Shown: positions 34,891-43,504 of the stretch, one piece after another
Position numbering within the stretch: the stretch's first letter is position 1
Layout of the letters: each line of letters begins with the position of its first letter
Assembly (NCBI RefSeq): GCF_042850945.1
Contig: NZ_AP031496.1
Span: forward strand, 5,084,001-5,148,000
Length of the DNA stretch: 64,000 bases
Reading direction: 5' to 3'
From: Halioxenophilus aromaticivorans
Lineage (GTDB): Bacteria; Pseudomonadota; Gammaproteobacteria; Pseudomonadales; Cellvibrionaceae
Notes under the pieces: generated by a model
What the model was told of the DNA's origin: nothing
Databases searched by the model: none
Seen by the model: the letters and a program-made list of their open reading frames with translations, nothing else
Made by a program: the position numbers and the translations under genes

Positions 34891-35025
34891 CTTCAAACAT
34901 TCGGTTATTTTATGGCAATGGTGAAATAATTGATGCGAAAGTACGGTTAAAGCAGAAAAAGTGATGTGGTCTAAGGAGTGCCTCCGAGCTGGAAGTACAT
35001 ACTTAAGAATAACTAGGAGATAATA

Positions 35026-37344
35026 GTGACGGAAAAGCTAAAGGGCTTCTTTGCATACGCATCTAACCCCTCGGAAATTGGCCAAACGATAGAAGCTGCA
35101 GTTAAATCAGCCAATATGGGCTCTGAATTTTTAGTCGAAACATGGCGAGCGCTAGATATACCCGGTCACTTTATTTCAGAAATGGTTATTGAGGGAATTG
35201 ATAACTGTGACTTTCTCGTTGCAGACATCTCGGTGCTTAACTTTAACGTTACATATGAAATTGCTTATGCAATCGGTAAGGGTAAGCGAGTTTTTATAAC
35301 TAAAAACTCAAGTATAAAAGAAAGTTCACCGACAATACGAGAAGTAGGAATTTTCGATACATTAGGATTTCAGACATATCAAAACTCAGCGGAATTGGCG
35401 CGTCATATAGGTAATGCATGCAAGGTTAATCCTTTAAAAATACCAAACAAAATAAATACCAAGTCTCCAGTATATTTAATGGAAGGGCTGCATAAAACTG
35501 ATTGGGCATCTCGGATAGTTTCAAGAATCAAAAAAGCGAGATATCTGTTTAGATCATTTGACCCAAATGAGCAGCCTAGATTATCTGCAAATGATGCTAT
35601 AGGTCAGGTGGCTCAGTCTCATGGCGTGGTTGTGCCACTCTTGTCTTCCAACTCCGTTGGAGCGGAAGTCCATAATATGCGTGGCGCGTTTGTCTCGGGG
35701 TTATCACAGGGCATGGAAAAGGCTCTATGTATGCTGCAACATCAAGAAGAGCCTGTTCCTTTAGATTATAGAGATTTTGTAAATTTCACCTATCACCCTA
35801 ACGACGTAAATGAGTGCATTGCAGAGTTTGCGGGAAAGGTTGCGGAAGCATTTCAACAAGAAACCAAAGAAGTTGTAGAAAGCGAAGATACATTTTTACA
35901 GTCGCTCGACCTTGGGGCATCTTCAGCTGAAAATGAAATGCGAACGCTGGAAAACTATTATCTAAAAACCGATCAATTTTTACGGTCTTTAAGGGGCGAG
36001 GTAAATATTGTCGTTGGTAGAAAAGGTTCTGGAAAATCTGCGATATTTCTACAAGTTAGAGATAGAGAGCGAAACAAACAAGGAAACATTGTTTTAGACT
36101 TGAAGCCTGACGGATATAAATTGATCAAGTTCAAGGAACTTATTCTTACATTCTTAGAGGAAGGCACATTTCAGCACACCATCATGGCTTTTTGGGAATA
36201 TGTTTTGTTGCTTGAAATCTGTTACAAGATACTAGAAAAGGATAGAGAGCAGCATAAGCATGATCATCATTTATATGAACCCTACAGGAAACTTGCAGAA
36301 CTCTACCATGCAGAAGGTTATGAAACTGAAGGTGATTTCTCAGAGCGGATGGGCTCACTTATGGAAAATATATCTACTGAATATAGATCTAAACATGGAG
36401 ACCAAAGAGGAGTTAGATTAAACGCTTCGAAGTTGACTGAAATGCTGTATTGTCACGACGTAAGAGAGCTGGCAAAACAAGTAATAGAGTACATGACTCA
36501 TAAAGAAACGTGCTGGCTCCTGTTTGATAACATTGATAAAGGTTGGCCTACGAGTGGGCTTGAGCATGAAGATCTTTTGATAATTCGTGCTCTTATCGAT
36601 GCGACAAAAAAAATAGAGCGCCAGTTTAATAAATCGAATGTAAATGTTAACACCATCATATTTTTACGAAATGACGTGTTCGAGCTACTAGTAAAAGAAA
36701 CTTCGGATAGAGGAAAAGAAGCAAGCGCACTGTTAGATTGGACTGATCCCGACCTGCTTAGAGAGTTAGTCAGACTAAGAATAATTTCTAATGAAGTTAA
36801 TGGTGATAATTCGTTCCAAGCCATCTGGCCAAAGATTTGTGTGAGTCACTATATGGGAGAAGAAAGCTCACAGTTTCTTATAGATAGATCGTTGATGCGG
36901 CCTCGATTTTTACTGAATTTGATAGGGCAGTGTAAGAGCTTTGCTATAAATTTGAACCATGAGCGCATACTTGAAGATGATATCGAAAAGGGGTTGCAAG
37001 CCTATTCGACGGATCTTCTGGCTGATGTTGGATACGAAATCCATGATTTAGAAAATAGAGTGGATGATGTACTCTACGCTTTTATTGGATGTAATCCTTC
37101 ACTGAAAAAAGAAGAGATTATGAATATCCTTGGGGAGTATGGCGTAGAGGCTGAGTTCCAAGATAAAGTTTTTGAACTCCTTTTATGGTATGGATTTTTA
37201 GGTATAAAAATTGAAGATGAAGAGAAGTATATCTATCAGTTCAATTACAGTATGAAATTAATGTCAGGAATGATAAAAAAAATGAACAACAGCCTATTTT
37301 GTATTAATCCTGCCTTTTGGCCAGGATTGATGATTTGGCAGTGA
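35026..37344 (+). CDS. TIR/deoxyribosyltransferase-like domain fused to a P-loop ATPase (candidate anti-phage protein)
   Basis: A 772-residue multidomain protein. Residues 1-135 form a TIR/nucleoside-deoxyribosyltransferase-like fold: FFAYASNPSEIGQTIE, then CDFLVADISVLNFNVTYEIA with Glu78 where such enzymes carry the catalytic glutamate, then GKGKRVFI. Residues about 150-290 look like a second Rossmann-type module. Residues 325-620 form a P-loop ATPase resembling the Sll1717 type, with Walker A GRKGSGKS (331-338) and Walker B CWLLFDNIDKGW (496-507). A C-terminal helical/winged-helix region follows. The architecture (NAD- or nucleotide-cleaving effector plus STAND-like switch) is that of abortive-infection proteins; the activity is inferred. 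The gene is AT-rich, stands alone and is bracketed by GGGACAGGCAC repeats. Confidence 0.72.
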   Translation: MTEKLKGFFAYASNPSEIGQTIEAAVKSANMGSEFLVETWRALDIPGHFISEMVIEGIDNCDFLVADISVLNFNVTYEIAYAIGKGKRVFITKNSSIKESSPTIREVGIFDTLGFQTYQNSAELARHIGNACKVNPLKIPNKINTKSPVYLMEGLHKTDWASRIVSRIKKARYLFRSFDPNEQPRLSANDAIGQVAQSHGVVVPLLSSNSVGAEVHNMRGAFVSGLSQGMEKALCMLQHQEEPVPLDYRDFVNFTYHPNDVNECIAEFAGKVAEAFQQETKEVVESEDTFLQSLDLGASSAENEMRTLENYYLKTDQFLRSLRGEVNIVVGRKGSGKSAIFLQVRDRERNKQGNIVLDLKPDGYKLIKFKELILTFLEEGTFQHTIMAFWEYVLLLEICYKILEKDREQHKHDHHLYEPYRKLAELYHAEGYETEGDFSERMGSLMENISTEYRSKHGDQRGVRLNASKLTEMLYCHDVRELAKQVIEYMTHKETCWLLFDNIDKGWPTSGLEHEDLLIIRALIDATKKIERQFNKSNVNVNTIIFLRNDVFELLVKETSDRGKEASALLDWTDPDLLRELVRLRIISNEVNGDNSFQAIWPKICVSHYMGEESSQFLIDRSLMRPRFLLNLIGQCKSFAINLNHERILEDDIEKGLQAYSTDLLADVGYEIHDLENRVDDVLYAFIGCNPSLKKEEIMNILGEYGVEAEFQDKVFELLLWYGFLGIKIEDEEKYIYQFNYSMKLMSGMIKKMNNSLFCINPAFWPGLMIWQ

Positions 37345-37406
37345 TATTGGTCAGGCAGCCCCTACTAGCAGCTACTATGGCAGGGCACACCAGGGGGGCA
37401 CACCAG

Positions 37407-37645
37407 GGGACAGGCACTCACAAATAGCCAGCCACCGTGGACAGGCACTTTCAAAAAAGGGCGCCCCTCTGGGGAAGGGCCCCTCTGGGGACAGGCACTG
37501 TAAATTCTCTCAAAAAAGAACTCAAAATCAACAAAGCCAGTCGCAACAGAGCGCCCACTACAGGCACCAGGGGACAGGCACTCTCAAAAAGCCCTCAAGG
37601 GGACAGGCACTCTCAAAAAAGAACTCAAAATCAACAAAGCTAGTC
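37407..37645. repeat. GGGACAGGCAC repeats, right group, with a 35-base direct repeat
   Basis: Copies at 37407-37417, 37438-37448 (one mismatch), 37488-37498, 37571-37581 and 37600-37610. In addition a 35-base unit beginning TCTCAAAAAAGAACTCAAAA occurs at 37507-37541 and 37611-37645 with one mismatch. The gap 37345-37817 between the ATPase gene and the transposase remnant holds no gene and is made largely of these repeats. Confidence 0.88.
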
Positions 37646-37817
37646 AAAGCAAAACGCCCTCTACAGCGATTCAATCCTCAGGCCACACAAAATCAATAGC
37701 AATTGAAACTAAAAATGGCTCGTAGGAATGCATTTTAGGTTATAAAGTAAATCGGCAGACACTAGTCACCCGCCCAGAGCAACCAGGGGGTCCAGTAAAA
37801 GGCATGATACAATCAGT

Positions 37818-38770
37818 CTACGCTGATCGCTGTAAGGATGGAGGGCTTTTGGTGAAGTGGGATCGGTAGCTGGCTTCGAATTGGGTGGCAGTTTTAAGCC
37901 AACTGTCGGATTTGACATTGAGTCTTTTAAGAATCGGCGGAAGGTGACTTTCAATGGCCCCTCTTTTATCGGCTAACACTGCCCTGCCGGTAAAATCGAC
38001 CAACTCCAGATAATCAATGAAAGTGAAAGGTAAGTCATTTTGAGTATCATTGTTTATCACCTCCGCGAAAGGCTGCAAAGGCTTAATCGGCAAATTAAAT
38101 TTTGTTATGGCACCCTGCTCCATTTGCTCAGCAACGGCTTTTTCTGCATCAAATTTTGGCTCAATACGCTCTTGAATGCTGGTGTAGTCAGATGCCTCTG
38201 GCGTGCTTGCCATGCCGGCCCTCACTGGGTTTAGGTCAACGTAGCACATAGCCGACAACAGCGCTTCTTCGCTTAGCAACGCTTGCGATTTGTAGCGCGA
38301 TTCCCAGAAGTGGCCTGTGCAGTTGTCTTCCTTATTGGCTTGGCGGGCAACGGATTCGTTAAGGCACTTCATAAACCAGCCAAGATTGGTCAATCGTTTA
38401 CGAAAGATATCAACACAGTCACTTACTGCTTTTAACTCAGCTGGGCTGAGATTTTGGTCATCAAGAAACCTCTGCACCAGTGTTGGCCCTTTAAATAAGC
38501 TCGTCCACCGTATTAACACCTCCTCTGAAGACCACGCCTGTGCGTCCTCTGGGCATAGTTTTACAACTATGTGGTAGTGATTGGACATAACTGCGTAGGC
38601 ACTTACCTCTATACTGAAAATCGATGAAAGCAGACGAACTCTGTCTTCGATCCAAGCTCGGCGGTGTTCAAAGCTACGGCCAGTGCTGTGGTCAACGCCA
38701 CACAGATACGTGCGCCGCACACAACGCGAGACGACATGGTAGTAGGGCGTTTCTTGTACACAGACCTGAG
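37818..38770 (-). pseudogene. RAYT/Y1-type transposase, main part, 5' end cut off by an IS21 element
   Basis: A single-strand (HUH) transposase of the REP-associated, IS200-like group. From the insertion point the frame reads VCVQETPYYHVVSRCVRRTY, then SNHYHIVVKL with the metal-binding HxH pair, and CYVDLNPVRAGM with the catalytic-region tyrosine. Total about 320 residues. The first eight codons (MTRPRNTQ) lie 2.4 kb away at 41198-41222, separated by the IS21 element. Joining the two halves at the CCTGAG duplication restores one continuous frame, so the gene was intact before insertion. A TTG inside the element end could restart translation, but the natural start is lost. Confidence 0.9.
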
Positions 38771-38851
38771 TGTTCGGCGACAATTAGGATGACCGGTTGA
38801 CGACAACTATCTTGGCCGGTTGGGTGTGACAATTGGCAGCTTGTATCCAGT

Positions 38852-40387
38852 GTGGAGTTCAAGGTGCCAGGTCAACACATCACCCAGCGACAAGAGGAGC
38901 TGTATATGCAGCATCGCCAACAAGGTATGAACCAAGAAACAGCCGCCGCCAAAGCCGGCATTTCAGTTCGAAGTGGACGTAGAATTGAGAATGCATCAAC
39001 AACCCCGCGACCTAAGCACGATAGGAACTGGCGTACCCGAGAAGATCCGTTAGAAGCGGTTTGGGAGACTGAACTCGTACCTCTCTTACGGGCGGAGCCT
39101 GATCTTACCGGTACAACCCTACTCGAATACCTGGAAGAACATTACCCCACCCATTACGACCAACGCATATTGCGAACCCTGCAACGCCGAGTGAAGCAGT
39201 GGAAAGCGTTACACGGGCCAGACAAGCCCGTCATCTTTCGCCAGCAGGCTGAACCCGGACGGCAAGGGTTTTCTGACTTCACACACCCCGATAGTGCTAT
39301 AACCATCGCCGGAGAGCCGTTTAAGCATCTGCTCTACCAATTTCGCTTGGCTTTTAGCGGCTGGCGCTCAGTGACGATTGTCCAAGGCGGCGAAAGCTAT
39401 GCAGCATTATCGACAGGCTTACAGCGTGCCTTACAGCAGGCGGGCGGCAGCCCCATTGAGCACCGCACCGATAGTTTGAGCGCGGCACGCAACAACCGAC
39501 AAAACCTGTGGACGGATGCTTATGCTGACTTGTGCAGTCACTACAATATGACGCCGACCCGTAACAATCTGGGAGAGTCTCATGAAAACGGTATTGTTGA
39601 ATGCGCGAACGGCTCGCTAAAACGTAGGCTCTCCCAACAGCTTAAGCTTCGCGGCAGCCACGACTTTGACAGTATCGAGTCATACCAACACTTTACCGAC
39701 CAAGTTGTTGAGCGCCTGAATCGACGCTCACACTCTCGCTTCCAAAAAGAAAAACAAGCACTGCAAGGCTTACCAGAGCAGCAAGCTGCTAACTATCAAA
39801 CACTTAACCTGAAAGTGACTCGCTCATCGACCATCGAGGTTCGCCGGGTGGTTTACAGTGTACCGTCGAGACTGATTGGCGAGCGCGTCCAGGTTAGGCT
39901 CTACCACGACAAATTAATGATCTATGTAGGCCAGCAGGTCGCGCTGACACTTGCTCGCATATATCCAGCTAACGGCCACACTCGCGCAAAAAGCATTGAT
40001 TACAAACATTTGATTCATGCGCTCGCAGCCAAGCCCCAAGCGTTCCGCTACTCACAGCTGCGTGATGAACTCTTGCCTGACGACAATTACCGCCAGTTGT
40101 GGCAATACGCTGATAAAGCGTTGGAGTCGCGTCAAGCCTGTAAGTGGATAGTAACCGTGCTGCGACTTGCCTACGAATACGACGCAGAGAAGCAATTGGG
40201 CGAAGAGCTTCTTGTTGAAGTTAAATCCGGCAAGTTCGCGTCAATTAAAAACATCCAAGACCGGTTCTTCCGGCCCTCCCAATCGGTGCCAGAACTGCAA
40301 GGCAGGCAGCATGACCTGCAAAGCTACGATGAACTGCTGTCATCGCTGAAGACACAAAAATCCTGGACAGAGGAGGAACCCTTTTGA
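38852..40387 (+). CDS. istA: IS21-family transposase IstA
   Basis: A 511-residue transposase: N-terminal helix-turn-helix (MNQETAAAKAGISVRSGRRI), then an integrase-type catalytic core with Asp in GFSDFTHPDS, Asp in HRTDSLSAARN and Glu in NNLGESHENGIVE, and a C-terminal beta-rich segment (STIEVRRVVYSVPSRLIGER). Starts at GTG 38852. Its last four bases overlap istB (ATGA type). It cuts and joins the element ends, assisted by IstB. Confidence 0.96.
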   Translation: MEFKVPGQHITQRQEELYMQHRQQGMNQETAAAKAGISVRSGRRIENASTTPRPKHDRNWRTREDPLEAVWETELVPLLRAEPDLTGTTLLEYLEEHYPTHYDQRILRTLQRRVKQWKALHGPDKPVIFRQQAEPGRQGFSDFTHPDSAITIAGEPFKHLLYQFRLAFSGWRSVTIVQGGESYAALSTGLQRALQQAGGSPIEHRTDSLSAARNNRQNLWTDAYADLCSHYNMTPTRNNLGESHENGIVECANGSLKRRLSQQLKLRGSHDFDSIESYQHFTDQVVERLNRRSHSRFQKEKQALQGLPEQQAANYQTLNLKVTRSSTIEVRRVVYSVPSRLIGERVQVRLYHDKLMIYVGQQVALTLARIYPANGHTRAKSIDYKHLIHALAAKPQAFRYSQLRDELLPDDNYRQLWQYADKALESRQACKWIVTVLRLAYEYDAEKQLGEELLVEVKSGKFASIKNIQDRFFRPSQSVPELQGRQHDLQSYDELLSSLKTQKSWTEEEPF

Positions 40388-41148
40388 ACGACTCAACCGC
40401 CTTACTGCTAAAAGAGTTACGCTTGCCTGCGTTTGTCCGGCACTACCAGTCACTCTGGGAAACGGCTACCGAAAAGGGTTGGTCACACACCCAATACCTG
40501 GCAACCCTGTGTGAGTATGAAATCTCGGACCGCTACCAACGCCGCACACAAAAGTGGATACGTGAAGCACAGCTGGCCGGAGGTAAAACCTTTACTGAGT
40601 TCAATGACGATGGCCTAAACAGAGAGACCAAAGCCCAACTGGCTCGGCTAAAGCAAGATGCATCATGGGCTGAGCATGCCGATAACGTGTTGCTCATCGG
40701 CCCTAGCGGTACCGGTAAAACCCACATCGCCAGCGCCTTGGTCCATCAGCTTATCGAGCACGGTATACGCTGCAAGCTGTTCCCCGCAATCGCTCTGGTT
40801 CAGCTGTTGCAGCAGGCCAAACGTGATCTAGACCTTATGGCTGCCATGACCAAGCTGGATAAATATCGCGTCATTGTGATTGACGACATTGGCTATGTAA
40901 AAAAGACCGATGCAGAAACCCAGGTGCTGTTTGAGTTTATCGCTCATCGCTACGAAAGCGGCAGCTTGATTATTACCGCCAATCAACCGTTCGGCTCATG
41001 GGACAAAATCTTCCCCGACAGCATGATGACGGTAGCGGCCATAGATCGACTCATCCACCATGCGACAATTATCGAATTAGAAGGAGAAAGCTATAGAAAG
41101 AAGCAGCAACTAGAGAAGGCAACCAACACTAAAACTGAACACGCCTAA
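40384..41148 (+). CDS. istB: IS21-family helper ATPase IstB
   Basis: A 254-residue AAA+ ATPase related to DnaC. Walker A GPSGTGKTH and Walker B VIVIDDIGYVKK are visible, with sensor I SLIITANQPFGSW. It starts with TTG at 40384 inside the istA stop (TTTTGA), so translation is coupled. IstB selects target DNA and activates IstA. Intact, so the element may still be active. Confidence 0.96.
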   Translation: MNDSTALLLKELRLPAFVRHYQSLWETATEKGWSHTQYLATLCEYEISDRYQRRTQKWIREAQLAGGKTFTEFNDDGLNRETKAQLARLKQDASWAEHADNVLLIGPSGTGKTHIASALVHQLIEHGIRCKLFPAIALVQLLQQAKRDLDLMAAMTKLDKYRVIVIDDIGYVKKTDAETQVLFEFIAHRYESGSLIITANQPFGSWDKIFPDSMMTVAAIDRLIHHATIIELEGESYRKKQQLEKATNTKTEHA

Positions 41149-41197
41149 CCGGCCATCATAATTGTCGCCGACCGGCCAAGATAGTTGACGTCTAACA

Positions 41198-41222
41198 CCT
41201 GAGTATTTCTGGGGCGAGTCAT
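41198..41222 (-). pseudogene. 5' fragment of the RAYT-type transposase beyond the IS21 element
   Basis: On the minus strand ATG 41222 opens MTRPRNTQ, the expected N-terminus of RAYT-type transposases, and runs to the CCTGAG duplication at the IS21 end. It is in phase with the main part at 37818-38770. Confidence 0.88.
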
Positions 41223-41526
41223 AGCGATCACATAAGTGGTTATAAATACAGCACTAGATAAATATACACCACATTCACCAGCGAACAAAAGATAACCAGT
41301 TGGCAATCTTCGTAAATACTCGTGTGTTAAGTTAGGTAATATTTGTGCTGTTCTAACCACGTCGGAACGGAATCGGATATACCCAAAACATTTGCTGGAT
41401 ACTAGTATATGGGCCTGGCTTGGTGTCAGCTATTGCTTCTCTTTAGCACCAATCCTTTACACTCCAAAGCCCAGCATTATCAAGAACTACGGATTAGGGC
41501 AAATACAACGGCCCTTAGAAAGGAAG

Positions 41527-41739
41527 TTGAATTTTTAGTCAATAAAGGCTAATTTTGCTGCATGCTGAATACAGAGACGCTCTTCTCGCAAAGGTTTTAT
41601 CTAGGGATGTGAAGATCCATAATCTTAGCAATAATTTACGTCTTGGACAGCTGGGCGAAATAGGAATCTTGCCAGTTACGATGCGCTTACTTTTTGTCGA
41701 TACTGACATTCAGACGGCTATCCGTTCTATTTGAATTTG
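41527..41739 (+). repeat. Non-coding leader repeat, copy B
   Basis: Second diverged copy of the leader seen at 32690-32905. It opens TTGAATTTTTAGTCAATAAA, carries the shared block GCCAGTTACGATGCGCTTAC about 75 bases before its end, and ends at the core G^TTAGGTG (41739/41740). The DUF5713 lipoprotein gene starts 20 bases later. Confidence 0.68.
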
Positions 41740-41758
41740 TTAGGTGAATAAAGAACAA

Positions 41759-42160
41759 ATGAAAAAAACACTATCTATATTACTCTTTTTATTAATCACA
41801 GCCAGTTGTAGCAACGAGGTAGGAAACGTAGAAAATCCGGAAATCAGGTCGCACTCTTTCTTAGAATCGATGTATATGGATGACTATTATCCGAAGAATC
41901 TTGTCAATAAATCTAAGAATGTACTTATCAAGTTATGTGTGGACATAGAGCACACAAATCCATCGACGACCGAGGAATTATTAAACATCACCCACGCCGC
42001 GACGGATCAGTTCAATGAGTTGATGTATGAATTCCAAGACCAAGGCAGTGATTTAGAAACTCTAGCAAGAGAAGCGATAGCTTCAGATATTGCATTTATT
42101 CTTTCTACCTACGGCTATGACATAGATATAGAAGATGCGATAGCCACGCGGGAGTGGTAA
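41759..42160 (+). CDS. DUF5713-family protein with a lipoprotein signal
   Basis: A 133-residue protein. ATG 41759 is chosen because the lipoprotein signal MKKTLSILLFLLITASCSN begins there; a GTG at 41744 adds only MNKEQ and overlaps the cassette core. The mature part matches the DUF5713 pattern (FLESMYMDDYYPKNLVNK, then NITHAATDQFNELMYEF, closing DIDIEDAIATREW). Most members known to me are cytoplasmic, so the secretion signal is unusual. Function unknown. Probably integron-type cargo, judging by the core in front, but no attC follows. Confidence 0.8.
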   Translation: MKKTLSILLFLLITASCSNEVGNVENPEIRSHSFLESMYMDDYYPKNLVNKSKNVLIKLCVDIEHTNPSTTEELLNITHAATDQFNELMYEFQDQGSDLETLAREAIASDIAFILSTYGYDIDIEDAIATREW

Positions 42161-42220
42161 TCAAAAGACAACTTCGCCACTACAACGGCTGGCATATCAC
42201 CGGCCACTGCGGTTAGCTTC

Positions 42221-42503
42221 CTAGGGCCTGTTGACACTAATTTGGCACCACTGCTGTAGGCTACGCGCCCCGGGTAGCTTCCCGTTCAACTAGGCGCCAT
42301 GAGTGAAATGTAGTGGGCCTACATGAGCGATTGGCAACAACGTTGAGCGGGAAGCTGGCTCCAGCCCTACGGGTTGAGCCAGGAAATAGCCCACTCGTTG
42401 TTGCTCACCGCTTATTTGGGCCCACCAAACTTCGCGGTTCGCGCCTAGATTGGACTATTTCCTGACTCAACAGAGGCTCCGAATTAGTGTCAACAGGCCC
42501 TAG
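42221..42503. mobile_element. MITE-like element with 22-bp perfect terminal inverted repeats
   Basis: 283 bases, no coding frame. The ends CTAGGGCCTGTTGACACTA... (22 bases) and its exact inverse at 42482-42503 form perfect terminal repeats; the outermost CTAG may be the target duplication. Inside, further inverted pairs (GGTTGAGCCAGGAAATAG with CTATTTCCTGACTCAAC, GCAACAACG with CGTTGTTGC) let the whole element fold into a long hairpin. Non-autonomous; the mobilising transposase is not here. Confidence 0.85.
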
Positions 42504-42536
42504 CTCTAGAGATTTCTGAATATGATCGATAAATAC

Positions 42537-42742
42537 GAACACGATTTTAGGACCAATGGGACAGGCTCTCTCAGCAGTAACTGTTGTCGGTAAAACGTCT
42601 GTAATAGGAAATTAGATAAGGCAGCTATCTATTTTGATCGGAGTTACCGAAACAGGCCATAAGATAGTCGACCACTGCCAGTTAGAGCGTACTTATTTTA
42701 GAAGAGTGACAACTCGAATGGCACTCCTCCGAAAATAAAGTT
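42537..42742 (+). repeat. Non-coding leader repeat, copy C
   Basis: Third diverged copy. It shares CTGTTGTCGGTAAAA with copy A (AGTTGTCGGTGAAAA), CAGCTATCTA with GCGCCTATCTA, and GCCAGTTAGAGCGTACTTAT with both others, and ends at AAAGTTGTAAGGCGGC. It begins 34 bases after the MITE and precedes the TrmH-type gene. Confidence 0.62.
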
Positions 42743-42777
42743 GTAAGGCGGCAAAATACCCAAACTATGGCAGCCAT

Positions 42778-43389
42778 ATGAAAGATCCACAAGAATCGAA
42801 AAGCGACTTACGAAAAAGAGCTGATGCCATTAAGGAATATCGATGCAAAAATCTCATAGTCGTTATTGAGAACCCCAAAACGCTGAAGAATATTGGTTCA
42901 GTCGTTAGAAATATTGATGCTCTTGGAGCTGAAAAGGCTTATATCATTGACGAGACCAATTCACTGCCTGATGATTGGCAAGATATGAGGCATTGGAATC
43001 CTCTGGTTAAGCCATCCGCCTCGGCAATAAAGTGGAGTTTTGTAAAGAAATTTAAAAACACAACCACCTGCCTTGATCATTTAGAAGCAAATGGATTCAC
43101 TTCGATAGTCACATCCCCACACGTTAAAGGGAAAAAGAATGTCGAGCTTTCTAAAGGAGACTATACCCACAAAAAGCTTGCCGTCTGGTTCGGGAATGAA
43201 ACCAAGGGTGTTAGTAACCTAGCTATCGAACGTAGCGAAATGTGCGTTAGCATCCCTATGTACGGCATAATCGAAAGCCTTAATCTTGGAACTTCAAGCG
43301 GTATAGTGCTCTATGAGATCACTAAACAGAGACGTGCATTTACCGAGAAAAAATATGGAATTGATCTATCTAAGCCACCCAACAAATAG
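42778..43389 (+). CDS. TrmH/SpoU-family RNA 2'-O-methyltransferase
   Basis: A 203-residue SPOUT methyltransferase. Motif 1 is NPKTLKNIGSVVRNIDALGA, motif 2 LAVWFGNETKGVSN and motif 3 SIPMYGIIESLNLGTSSGIV, the trefoil-knot SAM site. Members methylate ribose 2'-OH in tRNA or rRNA. This copy lies in the accessory island behind leader C, not with housekeeping genes, and is AT-rich, so it was probably acquired. The target RNA cannot be told. Confidence 0.93.
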   Translation: MKDPQESKSDLRKRADAIKEYRCKNLIVVIENPKTLKNIGSVVRNIDALGAEKAYIIDETNSLPDDWQDMRHWNPLVKPSASAIKWSFVKKFKNTTTCLDHLEANGFTSIVTSPHVKGKKNVELSKGDYTHKKLAVWFGNETKGVSNLAIERSEMCVSIPMYGIIESLNLGTSSGIVLYEITKQRRAFTEKKYGIDLSKPPNK

Positions 43390-43504
43390 CTGAAAGGACA
43401 ACTCAAACGAATCTTCATACCAACACCGTCTTTGAACTATATAGAAAATGCAATGCGATTTATTTGGCGACACTGTGCTCTAAAGAAAGATCGGCGGAAT
43501 AAAC

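Larger units (their letters stand above)
38771..41197 (+). mobile_element. Complete IS21-family insertion sequence
   Basis: About 2427 bases with istA and istB. The left end TGTTCGGCGACAATTAGGAT and the inverted right end TGTTAGACGTCAACTATCTT agree at 18 of 26 positions, and each end holds inner repeats of the same sequence (CTATCTTGGCCGG and CGGCGACAATTA), the multiple terminal binding sites typical of IS21. It is flanked by a direct duplication CCTGAG at 38765-38770 and 41198-41203. Inserted in the 5' end of the RAYT-type transposase gene. Confidence 0.92.

Noticed and set aside
37437..37643. Frame of 68 codons inside the GGGACAGGCAC repeat region
   Set aside because: It is made only of the repeats themselves read in one frame, so not a gene.
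37407..37645. CRISPR-like spacing of repeats
   Set aside because: Repeat units are 11 bases with irregular spacing (about 30-80 bases), no leader and no cas genes; the pattern fits transposase-linked repeats better.
42165..42216. attC site after the DUF5713 gene
   Set aside because: A short hairpin (GGCTGG/CCGGCC) and a GTTAGC are present, but the core does not complement the 5' core GTTAGGTG and the arms do not pair well.
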